A stretch of DNA of 64,000 bases, taken from positions 1 through 64,000 of the forward strand of contig NZ_RCCS01000001.1 of the NCBI RefSeq assembly GCF_003664185.1, written 5' to 3'. A model generated the notes under the pieces. It worked only from the letters and a program-made list of their open reading frames with translations, made no database searches and was not told where the DNA came from. A program made the translations under genes and the position numbers. Positions 34,633 through 43,519 of the stretch are shown one piece after another (the first letter of the stretch is position 1; the number at the start of each line of letters is the position of its first letter). Origin of the DNA: Tenacibaculum discolor (GTDB taxonomy: Bacteria > Bacteroidota > Bacteroidia > Flavobacteriales > Flavobacteriaceae).

Positions 34633-35387
34633 ATTAATTTATTATTTGTAGCATACACAATGGCTTCTGAAATATTGGTAACTCCCAATTTTTCAAACAA
34701 TTTTTTTCTATGAAATTTAACAGTATCAGGAGACACACATATAGGCTCAGACATTTCATTAATTGTATAACCCCTAACGGAAAATCTTAAAATTTCCTTT
34801 TCCCGTTTAGATAGCTCAATTTTCTCTTCTGTTTTCCAATAATTACCATTTAAATCATATTTGAAAATTTTATTTTCTCCTTTTTTAGATATCTTAATAT
34901 TTCCAGAATTTTGTTCATTGGAAAGAGAGATAATACAAATAGCTTTCCAAATTTTACCTTCTTCAGTTAAAAAAATAGGAGTTAGCTTGTGATTAATTAA
35001 GAATGATTTTCCTTCTTGGTTTTTTAATTGAAAGTCATAAGAAATAGAGTGAGCGATTCTTTCTTTTAATGGAATTTTGTCATAAAAATCAAACCCAATA
35101 GTATTTATTTTAAGTAATAGTTCTACATCTTCTGAAATAACATAATTAAAGTAAAAAAGGTATCCCATTTCTTCAACTTCTTTAGGAGTGTGTCCGCATA
35201 AGAAAAGAGGATTTTCAGAAACATATTCAAATCCTTTTTTTTGATAGTCTATCACATAAATACTTTTATAGGTAGTTCTCGCAAAGGCTTTAATTACTTC
35301 TAAATAATTAGTCGTTTGCTTGTGTTCATTTTCAGATATGTTGGTCACGGTATTCCGTGATGTGAAAAAATCATCAATATTGTTCAT
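34629..35387 (-). CDS. LuxR-type (GerE helix-turn-helix) regulator with PAS-like N-terminus
   Basis: The 252-residue protein has a PAS-like sensor half (ENPLFLCGHTPKEVEEMGYL, FQLKNQEGKSFLINHKLTPIF) and a C-terminal helix-turn-helix (LSKREKEILRFSVRGYTINEM, SPDTVKFHRKKLFEKLGV). It lacks the autoinducer-binding domain of true LuxR. It is divergent from the LuxI/FeeM-like acyltransferase across a 156-base region with palindromes, and is the obvious candidate to control the RiPP locus. Ligand unknown. Confidence 0.88.
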   Translation of the reverse strand: MNNIDDFFTSRNTVTNISENEHKQTTNYLEVIKAFARTTYKSIYVIDYQKKGFEYVSENPLFLCGHTPKEVEEMGYLFYFNYVISEDVELLLKINTIGFDFYDKIPLKERIAHSISYDFQLKNQEGKSFLINHKLTPIFLTEEGKIWKAICIISLSNEQNSGNIKISKKGENKIFKYDLNGNYWKTEEKIELSKREKEILRFSVRGYTINEMSEPICVSPDTVKFHRKKLFEKLGVTNISEAIVYATNNKLI

Positions 35388-35443
35388 AGTTTCGAAGGGA
35401 CTTATATTCGAAATAAGTGAAAAAATAAATGCAATACAAATTT

Positions 35444-35492
35444 ATTTGTGTTTTTTTTAACAAAAAAAACACAAATATTCTACTAATTTGTG
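35444..35492. promoter_or_regulatory. Palindromic operator candidate in the luxR-acyltransferase divergent region
   Basis: A perfect 15-bp inverted repeat (35444-35458 with 35462-35476) has a 3-base loop. The half-site ATTTGTG recurs at 35444-35450 and 35486-35492, and as CACAAAT at 35470-35476. TTTGTGTAGTA occurs again at 36186-36196, before the receptor gene. The arrangement suggests binding sites for the LuxR-type protein. Confidence 0.45.
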
Positions 35493-35543
35493 TAGTACAT
35501 TGAAAGTTTTAACTAGATAGTTTTGGTGGTAAAACATTATACC

Positions 35544-36194
35544 ATGATACTCAACAAAAATTATGTAGAAAAATTAGCCACAAGCGAAGTGTATGACTTA
35601 TCAAAATTTGTAGTTGAAGAAAATTTTAATCACCACACAAAAAAAGATGATTTTAAAAGTAACAAAAAAGATATTTTATCTGTTTATGAGGAAGAAATTG
35701 GACATGTTAAAAACTCCAAAATTTTTGTTAGTAGAGATCATTTAGGGAAAATTATAGGGTCTATTAGGGTTTTAAAATGGAATTATATAGACAAACTACC
35801 TATGCAAAGTTTGTTTGGAATAAATCCATTACTAACTATTGAAGATAGGTCTTTTAATGATGTATGGCATATTGGTAGGTTTGCGATAAAAAAAGAGATA
35901 AATGATTCTAGTCTGTTTAAAAGACTTATGGTTTGTGCAATTTCTCCAGTATGTAGTCATATTGAAAATATTGCTTTTGCAGAATGTGATAGTAAATTAT
36001 TAAGAGTTATGTCTTTACTAGGAATAAAAGCTAAAGTAGTGGGTAAACCAATTAATTACTTGGGTTCTGAAACTATCCCTGTAAGTTTTTCATATGCTGG
36101 TCTTATTGGGTTTTATGAAGAGAATAAACATTTAGTGTCTAACCAAGAGCTTCTTGAAAAAACAACTTTTAATAAAAACTACACTTTTGTGTAG
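35544..36194 (+). CDS. LuxI/FeeM-like GNAT acyltransferase
   Basis: The 216-residue protein resembles the LuxI / N-acyl amino acid synthase (FeeM) branch of the GNAT fold: IIGSIRVLKW (position of the conserved Arg), VWHIGRFAI (Arg retained, but the usual Glu of the LuxI 'ELSRF' is His), and AECDSKLLRVMSLLGIKAKVV-type strand followed by NYLGSETIPVSF. LuxI's Trp and DxFD are not seen. So it probably links an acyl group to an amine, but the product is not likely to be an ordinary homoserine lactone. ATG 35544 is preferred over TTG 35523. It faces the LuxR-type gene. Confidence 0.72.
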   Translation: MILNKNYVEKLATSEVYDLSKFVVEENFNHHTKKDDFKSNKKDILSVYEEEIGHVKNSKIFVSRDHLGKIIGSIRVLKWNYIDKLPMQSLFGINPLLTIEDRSFNDVWHIGRFAIKKEINDSSLFKRLMVCAISPVCSHIENIAFAECDSKLLRVMSLLGIKAKVVGKPINYLGSETIPVSFSYAGLIGFYEENKHLVSNQELLEKTTFNKNYTFV

Positions 36195-36195
36195 T
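36179..36195 (+). promoter_or_regulatory. Short hairpin / TTTGTGTAGTA element
   Basis: A 7-bp inverted repeat (actacac / gtgtagt) spans the acyltransferase stop codon. Its right half carries the same 11-base TTTGTGTAGTA found in the divergent promoter. It may be a weak terminator or a regulatory site for the receptor gene downstream. Confidence 0.35.
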
Positions 36196-36245
36196 AAAAG
36201 TATAGCCATAAGAAGATAGATTTACAACATAGAAATTAAAACTAA

Positions 36246-38654
36246 ATGAATCTATCAAGAACTATTCTTATTATTCTATTTTTTTCTTATTCTTCTTATG
36301 CACAAATAGAACTTAAAGGTGTAGTGAGAAATTCTTCAAATGCCGCAATAGAGTTTGCAAATGTTGTTTTATCAAACCAAAAGAATGAAATTGTTAAAGG
36401 AACAATTACTGGTGTAAATGGAAGGTTTAGCTTATCAGTAAAAGAAGGAGAGTATAAATTATCAATTAGTTTTTTAGGATGTAAGAATTGGTTAAAAGAA
36501 ATTTCAATAGATGATAATCATGATTTTGGAATTCTAATTCTAGAAGAAAGTAAGAATAATTTAGATGAAGTTGTTGTGAATGCAAAGAAACCTGTGATTA
36601 AGAGAAAAGTAGATAGAATAGAATTTAATGTAAAGAATACAATTCTTTCAGAAGGAAATGCATGGGAGGTTTTGAATAAAACACCAGGAGTGATAGCTTC
36701 GTCATCTGGAACTTTGCAGGTTTTTGGTAAATCAGGTGTTTTAGTTATGATTGATGAACGTCCTGTACAATTATCATTAGATGAGTTAAAAAATATGCTG
36801 GAAGGGATGTCTGCTAGTGAAATTAATTTAATAGAAGTTATTACAAATCCACCTGCTAAATATGATGCAGAAGGAAACGCTATATTAAATATTTCTTTAA
36901 AAAAGAAAAAAAAGGTAGGATATAATGGAGAGTTTTTTTCAAGATATACACAAGGAATATTTCCAAAACTAAGCAATGGAGCAAACATATTTTATAGAAA
37001 TAATAAAGTTAATATTTCTGCAAATTATAGCCTAGGAAAAGGAAAAAGTAATGTAAAAGAAAATAGCGATATTAATTTTTTTAATTCAACGACTGAAACG
37101 TCTTCTTTTTGGAAAGAGAACTCCGATAGAGATACAGATTATGTCACTCATAACTTTAGAACATCGTTAGATTATCAGGTGTCTGAAAAAAGTGTATTAG
37201 GTATAAAAATAGATGGTAATCTTGTTCCCTATAGAGAAATAATTAATAAAACTAGGACAAATGTTTTAGATAATCAGAACACTTTAGAATCTTTTTTTAT
37301 TAATAATAATAACTCAGATAGAGATACTAAAAACATTTCTTATAACATAAACTATAATCAAAAACTTAAAAGAAAAGGACGTTCGTTAAGTTTTAATTTT
37401 GATCATATTGATTATGCAACAAAAGGAGGGCAAGAAGTTAGTACAGATTTTTACAAACCAGAGAATAATTTTGATAAAAACGAATATTTTACTTCTCATA
37501 ACAAGCAAAGTATTAAAATATACACTTCAAAGTTAGATTACATAGAGCCTATTGATTCTACTTCTAATTTAGAAACAGGTTTTAAATTTAATTCGATAAA
37601 AACAGATAATAATTTAATTTATTTTACTAAAAATACTCAAGGTGATTTAATATTTGATAGTACTAGAAGTAACCAATTTATATACGATGAGGATACGTAT
37701 GCAGCTTACTTTTCTTATAGTAAGGGTTTTGATAGTTTTTCTATTAAAGTAGGATTAAGAGGAGAGTATACTAAAACTATAGGTAATTCAGTAACGTTAA
37801 ATCAAATTACTAATAATAATTACTTTGAGTTATTCCCTTCAGCTTTTTTGCAATATAAACTAAAAAATAAAAGTTCATTAGGATTATCTTATAGTAGAAG
37901 AATTAAAAGACCTAAGTTTAAATTATTAAACCCTTTTCAATTTTTTATTAGCCCATACAGTTTTATAGAAGGAAGCCCTTTTTTACAACCTTCTTTTTCT
38001 GATAATATAGATGTAACTTATAGTTTAAAGAATAAATACTTTTTAACAGGTTATTTTAGTTATACAAAAAGTCCTTTTACTCAACTATCGATTCAAGACA
38101 ATGAAACACGTGTTTTTAAATACAAAGCAGAGAATTTAAATAGTAATGTAGCTTTTGGAGTGGTATTTAATACTTCGTTTAATGTTTATAGTTTTTGGAG
38201 AATGTATTTTGATTTGAACTTATATAATGAAATTTATGAGTTTATAGGTGTAGATGGTAATCAATTAATAAGAAATCAAAGAGTAAATATAGATTCTTAT
38301 TTATGGAATGAGTTTCAAATTTCTAAAGAACATAATTTATCACTAGAACTTACAACTAGATATTTTTCACCAAAAGTTCAAGGAGGGTTTAATATTAAAA
38401 TGATGGGGGAAGTGTCAATAGGAGTGAAAAAGAAGTTTTTTAAAAACAAAGCGACTATGTCAATATATATAGCTGATATTTTTGATACGAATAAATACAC
38501 CTTAGAATCTAAATATGCTATGCAAAACCACATTTTTAGAGAAAATCCAGAGAATCAATATGTCAGGTTTTCTTTGTCTTACAGGTTTGGGAATTCTAAG
38601 AATAAAAGGAAAAGAAAAAGAGAACGTAAATCCGAAGAGAAAAAAAGATTATAA
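36246..38654 (+). CDS. Outer-membrane beta-barrel receptor (TonB-dependent receptor-like, PF14905 type)
   Basis: The 802-residue protein has a signal peptide (ILIILFFSYSSYAQ), an N-terminal carboxypeptidase-regulatory-like domain (ELKGVVRNSSNAAIEFANVVL, VNGRFSLSVKEGEYKL), a plug domain (NTPGVI-like KTPGVIASSSGTLQVFGKSG, then INLIEVITNPPAKYDAEGNA), and a long barrel ending FSLSYRFGN. It is co-oriented with the RiPP genes and ends 89 bases before the precursor. It might import or release the peptide or its target ligand, or act as self-receptor. The C-terminal tail after the last strand is unusually basic (KRKRKRERKSEEKKRL). Confidence 0.85.
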   Translation: MNLSRTILIILFFSYSSYAQIELKGVVRNSSNAAIEFANVVLSNQKNEIVKGTITGVNGRFSLSVKEGEYKLSISFLGCKNWLKEISIDDNHDFGILILEESKNNLDEVVVNAKKPVIKRKVDRIEFNVKNTILSEGNAWEVLNKTPGVIASSSGTLQVFGKSGVLVMIDERPVQLSLDELKNMLEGMSASEINLIEVITNPPAKYDAEGNAILNISLKKKKKVGYNGEFFSRYTQGIFPKLSNGANIFYRNNKVNISANYSLGKGKSNVKENSDINFFNSTTETSSFWKENSDRDTDYVTHNFRTSLDYQVSEKSVLGIKIDGNLVPYREIINKTRTNVLDNQNTLESFFINNNNSDRDTKNISYNINYNQKLKRKGRSLSFNFDHIDYATKGGQEVSTDFYKPENNFDKNEYFTSHNKQSIKIYTSKLDYIEPIDSTSNLETGFKFNSIKTDNNLIYFTKNTQGDLIFDSTRSNQFIYDEDTYAAYFSYSKGFDSFSIKVGLRGEYTKTIGNSVTLNQITNNNYFELFPSAFLQYKLKNKSSLGLSYSRRIKRPKFKLLNPFQFFISPYSFIEGSPFLQPSFSDNIDVTYSLKNKYFLTGYFSYTKSPFTQLSIQDNETRVFKYKAENLNSNVAFGVVFNTSFNVYSFWRMYFDLNLYNEIYEFIGVDGNQLIRNQRVNIDSYLWNEFQISKEHNLSLELTTRYFSPKVQGGFNIKMMGEVSIGVKKKFFKNKATMSIYIADIFDTNKYTLESKYAMQNHIFRENPENQYVRFSLSYRFGNSKNKRKRKRERKSEEKKRL

Positions 38655-38743
38655 AAGTTATTTATCGATAAATGATATCCAAATAGCCTATTATGATGTA
38701 AAACTAACTAGGGGAAAATTAATTAACAAAACAATTTAAAATT

Positions 38744-38929
38744 ATGAAAATCAAATTTTCACAAAAGGATCGCGAAGCATTAGCAAAATCAATGACTTCA
38801 TTCGAAAATGAAAAATTAGTAGATGCTTTAGACGTAGTTGGAGCAGGTCAAACAGATGATACAGCATGGTCTAGATCATCATGGTCAAGAAGTTCAGCTG
38901 AGCTTGAGCCTGCAGTACTAACTAAATAA
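38744..38929 (+). CDS. RiPP precursor peptide with WSRSS repeats
   Basis: The frame encodes 61 residues. Residues 1-35 look like a leader (charged, helical: SFENEKLVDALDVVGAG), ending in Gly33-Ala34-Gly35 with Val32, Leu29/Val31 and Asp30 placed like a double-glycine leader for a C39 peptidase. The core (27 or 26 residues from 35 or 36) holds a perfect tandem pentapeptide, WSRSSWSRSS (residues 42-51), giving two Trp-Ser-Arg triads, followed by AELEPAVLTK. The next genes are a radical SAM maturase, an HExxH protein and a C39 transporter. No close precursor family was recognised. Confidence 0.82.
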   Translation: MKIKFSQKDREALAKSMTSFENEKLVDALDVVGAGQTDDTAWSRSSWSRSSAELEPAVLTK

Positions 38930-38943
38930 GATTTATCTAAAAA

Positions 38944-38974
38944 ATATTGGGGTGGTTTTTAATCGCCCCAATAT
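38944..38974 (+). terminator. Hairpin between precursor and radical SAM genes (attenuator or RNA-processing site)
   Basis: The 9-bp stem atattgggg / ccccaatat extends by wobble pairs to about 14 bp with a 3-T loop, placed 14 bases after the precursor stop and before the maturase ATG. It can give far more precursor than enzyme by partial termination or by shielding the 3' end of the precursor message. It also rules out GTG 38952, inside the stem, as the maturase start. Confidence 0.6.
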
Positions 38975-38990
38975 AATTAAACTGGAAAAC

Positions 38991-40184
38991 ATGGAATTAA
39001 TAGAAGCAACTTTAAAATGTAGGTATGCTATTTTAAAAATAGCCAGTAGATGTAATTTGAATTGTAGCTATTGTTATGTATATAACAAAGGAGATAAATC
39101 ATACTTATTACAGCCTAAGAAAATGTCAACAGAAACTATTGATGCTTTTATCAGTAAAACTAAAGAACATTGTACATTGCATAAAAGCAAAGCGTTTACT
39201 TTTATCTTTCATGGTGGAGAGCCTTTGTTGGCAGGGAAAGAGTTTTTTGAATACTTTGTTGAAAAAGTGGTTGTTAATTTCAGAGATATAGATACGGAAG
39301 CAAGATTCACTATCCAAACAAACGGAGTGCTATTAAATGAAGAATGGTGTGAATTGTTTAATAGGTTAAGAATAAGAATAGGTATTAGTATTGATGGTCC
39401 AAAAAATTATAACGATATAAATAGAGTAGACCATTCTAATAGAGGTTCATTTGACAACATAATAAAGGGAATTAATGTGGTAAAAAATTACGGAAAAATT
39501 CCACTTGGAATTTTATCTGTAGTAAATATAGAAATTCCTCCTCAAGAAATGTATAGCTTTTTAAAGGAGTTAGATGTTGCATGGATGAACTTTCTTTTAC
39601 CTGATGGGAATTATGATAACCCACCAGAGGGTTTAGGCTTAAATTACAGTGAAACTATATACGCAGATTGGCTTATTAGTTTATTTGACATGTGGTTTGA
39701 AGATAATAGTAATCGTCTAGATATAGGAATGTTTAGAAGTCTTATTTACTTGGTTCTTGGTGTTGAAGTAGCAGCAGATGAGTTTGGTACTAGAACAACT
39801 GATGCATTAGTAATTGAAACTAATGGAGATATTGAATCTTTAGATGTTTTAAAAATATGTGGAGATGGCTTTACTAAGGGAGACGCAAATGTGAAAAATA
39901 CATCTTTTGATGAAGCTTTAAATACACCTTTGGCAAGGTCTTATCATTTGAGTCATAAGATACTATCTGAAAAATGTCAAGATTGTGTAGTAAAAGATAT
40001 TTGTGGAGGAGGTAATTTACCGCATCGATTCTCCAGTGAAAATAAATTTGATAACCCTAGTGTGTATTGTGCTAATTTATACAAATTAATTATACATATT
40101 CAAAATAAAATAATATCTAAACTACCTGAAAGTTTTGTCAAAGAATCAGGAATAAAAGAATTAGAGTATAATAAAATAAAATAA
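38991..40184 (+). CDS. FxsB-type radical SAM/SPASM peptide maturase (cyclophane synthase-like)
   Basis: The 397-residue enzyme has the radical SAM cluster motif CNLNCSYC (Cys21, 25, 28), the SAM-binding HGGEPLL, and a C-terminal SPASM-type set (Cys290, 329, 332, 338, 360) with the signature CGGGNLPHRFS ... NKFDNPSVYCANL. That signature fits the FxsB / three-residue-cyclophane family, which links an aromatic residue to the second next residue. With a precursor bearing two Trp-Ser-Arg triads, Trp-to-Arg C-C cross-links are predicted. ATG 38991 was preferred over GTG 38952, which lies in the hairpin. The HExxH gene follows 2 bases after the stop. Confidence 0.88.
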   Translation: MELIEATLKCRYAILKIASRCNLNCSYCYVYNKGDKSYLLQPKKMSTETIDAFISKTKEHCTLHKSKAFTFIFHGGEPLLAGKEFFEYFVEKVVVNFRDIDTEARFTIQTNGVLLNEEWCELFNRLRIRIGISIDGPKNYNDINRVDHSNRGSFDNIIKGINVVKNYGKIPLGILSVVNIEIPPQEMYSFLKELDVAWMNFLLPDGNYDNPPEGLGLNYSETIYADWLISLFDMWFEDNSNRLDIGMFRSLIYLVLGVEVAADEFGTRTTDALVIETNGDIESLDVLKICGDGFTKGDANVKNTSFDEALNTPLARSYHLSHKILSEKCQDCVVKDICGGGNLPHRFSSENKFDNPSVYCANLYKLIIHIQNKIISKLPESFVKESGIKELEYNKIK

Positions 40185-40186
40185 TT

Positions 40187-41290
40187 ATGTTACTAAAAGA
40201 ACAAAGCGTTAATGAAAATATTGATATAAGATTGGCTGAAAAAGCTCTAATGTTTTATACAGAAGAAGCTCAGGAGCTTAATGATTTAATAAAAAATAAT
40301 TTTTATAAATTGGTAGAGGTTGAATTTATAAAACTGATAGATAACTATCCAGATGTAAAAAAATACTTTAATGAGTTGTCAAATGCAGAACAAAAGAGCT
40401 TAATAAAGGCACCAGAAGTTTTGAGTATGTTATTTGTGCCTGATGAAACTTTATCCAATATTAATATAAATTATTTTTTATTAAGATTAATTGAAACGGA
40501 GAGAGCAAAAAAGACAGGAGCATTTGATGTTGAAAAATTTGGAGAAAGTCTTTGGTCGGCTGACGGTTCCTTTATGATTTCGTATGATAATGATACGAGA
40601 AGCTTCTCTACTTTTGAGCATCCTACTTTATCAAACACTACAATACCACAAGATTTTTTTAGTCATTTTAACTTAATAAACTCTAAAGATAAGGATCATT
40701 ATAGCTCTGAAGGGTTAGAACCTAAATTGTATTCTTTTGAAGAAGCTGATCTTGTAGCAAATAAAATGAATAGGGTTTTTGATAAGCTAGATGAATGTTT
40801 TAAAAATTTTATTCATACCTATACAAATGTTTTGATGCTGAAAAAAACTCGCAACGAAAAGCTATTCACTTCTGGTACAGATTCAAGACATATTAATAGG
40901 GTGATAATAACAAATGCGCATACAGTAGAAGACGAGGTTATAGCTGATGCTATGGTACACGAGGCTATTCATGGTACATTAACTATTATAGATATATTTA
41001 ATGAATGGCAACCTAGTAGAAAAGTATCTAAAGCATTTGGGAGAAAAATTTATTCTCCATGGACTAATAATTTATTAACAATAAGAAATTTAGTTCAAGC
41101 TATATATGTTTGGTATGGATTATATAATTTTTGGAAGACAAAACCAATAAACCTTAGTAAAAAATACGCTGAAGAAAGGGTTACTTTTATAGAAAATGGA
41201 TTTAATAAATTAGATATTAATCCATATAAGAATATTATAAATTCAACTACCTTTAGAGAATTAACTTTAATTAAAAATAAATTTATATAA
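40187..41290 (+). CDS. HExxH peptide-modifying protein (aKG-HExxH peptide beta-hydroxylase-like)
   Basis: The 367-residue protein has His258-Glu259-Ala-Ile-His262 (VHEAIHGTL), and downstream SPWTNNLLTIRNLVQAIYVWYGLYNFW, a C-terminal pattern of the HExxH proteins found with FxsB-type radical SAM enzymes. In known fused forms this domain uses iron and 2-oxoglutarate to hydroxylate the peptide at a beta carbon. Here it is a separate protein encoded 2 bases after the radical SAM gene. The helical N-terminal half is not recognised. Its target would be a core residue (Asp, Trp, Ser or Arg); the site is not known. Confidence 0.75.
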   Translation: MLLKEQSVNENIDIRLAEKALMFYTEEAQELNDLIKNNFYKLVEVEFIKLIDNYPDVKKYFNELSNAEQKSLIKAPEVLSMLFVPDETLSNININYFLLRLIETERAKKTGAFDVEKFGESLWSADGSFMISYDNDTRSFSTFEHPTLSNTTIPQDFFSHFNLINSKDKDHYSSEGLEPKLYSFEEADLVANKMNRVFDKLDECFKNFIHTYTNVLMLKKTRNEKLFTSGTDSRHINRVIITNAHTVEDEVIADAMVHEAIHGTLTIIDIFNEWQPSRKVSKAFGRKIYSPWTNNLLTIRNLVQAIYVWYGLYNFWKTKPINLSKKYAEERVTFIENGFNKLDINPYKNIINSTTFRELTLIKNKFI

Positions 41291-41305
41291 TAAGAAAAAT
41301 AATTA

Positions 41306-43519
41306 ATGATTGTAAATAAGTTTCCTTTTTTTTATCAAATATCAAGTCGAGATTGTGGGCCTACTTGTCTAAGAATAATAAGTAAATATTATGGAAAAAA
41401 ACTGATTTTTAGTGACTTAGATAAGGAAAGTCTTTCTTACAATGGAATGTCTATAAATGTATTAAATGATTTAGCATCTAAGCTTAATTACAAATCTTTG
41501 ATAATAAAAACAGACTTTGAATCAATTGAAAATAAAGCTCCTTTACCTTTTGTAGCGCATTGGAATCAGAATCATTATATAGTTGTATATAAATTCACAA
41601 AAAAATATGTGTATGTAGCTGATCCTTCTTTTGGGAAAACTAAATACACTAAGGCAGAGTTTTTAAGAGGTTGGTTATCTGAAAAAAAAGTAGAAGATAA
41701 GAAAAAAGGAATAGCTCTTTTATTAGAGCCTAATGAGGGTTTCTTTAAGGAAACTGGAATTAAACAGGTTTCAGAAAAAAAATTTAACGCTTTCCATTTT
41801 TTAAAGAAATATTTTTTATTCTATAAATATCATGTAGGACAACTATTATTAGGTTTTTTTCTAGGAAGTTTGTTACAATTTATTTTTCCTTTTATAACAA
41901 AATCTATCATTGATTTTGGAATAAAAAATAACAATATAAGTTTTTTAATATTTGTTTTAGGATTCCAGATTCTTTTGTTTGTATTAAATGTTGGAATTGA
42001 GTTTTTAAGAGCTCATATACTTATACACGTTAGTAGTAGGATTAACATTTTCATTATATCGGATTTTTTTGTAAAAATAATGAAGTTGCCTATTAGTTTT
42101 TTTACATATAAAATAACAGGAGATTTAAATCAAAGAATTAGGGATCATGAAAGAGTAGAGCGATTTATATCTACTTCATTATTAAAAAGTGTATTTTCAT
42201 TTTTTAGTTTAGCGGTTTTTAGTGCTGTATTGTTTGTTTTTAGTAAAATAATATTTATGATTTTTCTAATTGGAATTACAATAGAGTTAAGTTGGATATT
42301 TTATTTTCTAAAAAAAGTAAGAATATTAGATCAAAAAAGTTTTTCATTAAATTCAGAAGATCAAAATAAGGTATTTGAACTTATAACTGGAATTCAGGAT
42401 ATAAAGCTAAACAATATAGAAGATAAAAAAAGATGGGAATGGGAGAGAATACAGTTAAATAGATTTGATGTATCTTTAAAAAAGTTAAAATTAAAACAAG
42501 TCCAAGAAGGAGGACAACGTTTTTTTAGCTATCTACAGATTATTCTAATCACTTTTTTCTCAGCATATTTAACTATTAAAGGAGAGTTAACTTTAGGGTC
42601 TATGATGGCGATTCTTTTTATTATTGGTCAAATGAATGCCCCTATAAGTCAGTTAATTAATTTTATTCTTCAAGGTCAATTAGCTAAGTTAAGTATTGAT
42701 AGGCTTATAGAAATTCATGAAAAAGAAGATGAAAAACAAACTTTTGAAGATACTTTAAAAGAGACTGGAGTTCAAGATATAAAAATAGACAAATTAAAAT
42801 TTTCTTATTCTGGAAGAATTAAAGAGTCAGTTATAAATAATGTAAGTTTAGTAATTCCTAAAGAAAAAATTACAGCTATTGTTGGGGTTAGTGGTAGTGG
42901 AAAAACTACTTTACTAAAGCTATTATTAAAATTTTACGACCCAACTTATGGAGAAATTTTAGTTAATAATACAAATTTAGGAAGTATTAACAGTAGCTAT
43001 TGGAGAAATAAGTGTGGAGCAGTACTTCAAGATAGTTTTATCTTTTCTGATAGTATTGCAAATAATATAGCTTTAAATGAACCAGATTACCAGTCCACTG
43101 ACCATAAAAAACTTGTTGAGGCTTGTAAAATAGCAAACATTCATGACTTCATAGATCAATTACCTTTAAAATATGGGACTAAGATAGGGCAATATGGAAT
43201 AGGTTTAAGTCAAGGACAGAAACAAAGGTTATTGATTGCAAGAGCAGTATATAAGAATCCTGATTACTTGTTTTTTGATGAGGCTACAAACTCTTTGGAT
43301 GCAGAAAATGAAAAAGTAATTATTAATAATTTAGAAAAAGTTTATAAAGGAAAAACAGTTGTTATAGTAGCACATAGATTAAGTACCGTGAAAAATGCAG
43401 ATCAAATAATTGTTATGAATAATGGACAGATAAGCGAAATAGGTACACATGAAGAACTTGTTATAAATAAAGAAAGATATTACAGTTTAATAAAAAATCA
43501 ATTAGAACTTGGAGTATAA
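41306..43519 (+). CDS. Peptidase-containing (C39) ABC exporter
   Basis: The 737-residue protein has an N-terminal C39 peptidase with catalytic Cys17 (RDCGPTCL), His90 and Asp106, about six membrane helices (residues 170-450), and an ATPase with Walker A GVSGSGKTT (about residue 527), ABC signature LSQGQKQR and Walker B FFDEATNSLD. Such transporters cut the leader after Gly-Gly/Gly-Ala and export the core peptide. The intact catalytic triad fits the GAG leader end of the precursor three genes upstream. It should sit in the inner membrane. Confidence 0.93.
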   Translation: MIVNKFPFFYQISSRDCGPTCLRIISKYYGKKLIFSDLDKESLSYNGMSINVLNDLASKLNYKSLIIKTDFESIENKAPLPFVAHWNQNHYIVVYKFTKKYVYVADPSFGKTKYTKAEFLRGWLSEKKVEDKKKGIALLLEPNEGFFKETGIKQVSEKKFNAFHFLKKYFLFYKYHVGQLLLGFFLGSLLQFIFPFITKSIIDFGIKNNNISFLIFVLGFQILLFVLNVGIEFLRAHILIHVSSRINIFIISDFFVKIMKLPISFFTYKITGDLNQRIRDHERVERFISTSLLKSVFSFFSLAVFSAVLFVFSKIIFMIFLIGITIELSWIFYFLKKVRILDQKSFSLNSEDQNKVFELITGIQDIKLNNIEDKKRWEWERIQLNRFDVSLKKLKLKQVQEGGQRFFSYLQIILITFFSAYLTIKGELTLGSMMAILFIIGQMNAPISQLINFILQGQLAKLSIDRLIEIHEKEDEKQTFEDTLKETGVQDIKIDKLKFSYSGRIKESVINNVSLVIPKEKITAIVGVSGSGKTTLLKLLLKFYDPTYGEILVNNTNLGSINSSYWRNKCGAVLQDSFIFSDSIANNIALNEPDYQSTDHKKLVEACKIANIHDFIDQLPLKYGTKIGQYGIGLSQGQKQRLLIARAVYKNPDYLFFDEATNSLDAENEKVIINNLEKVYKGKTVVIVAHRLSTVKNADQIIVMNNGQISEIGTHEELVINKERYYSLIKNQLELGV

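Noticed and set aside
38952-38990. GTG start for the radical SAM enzyme
   Set aside because: It lies in the hairpin, and the extra 13 residues are not conserved in character.
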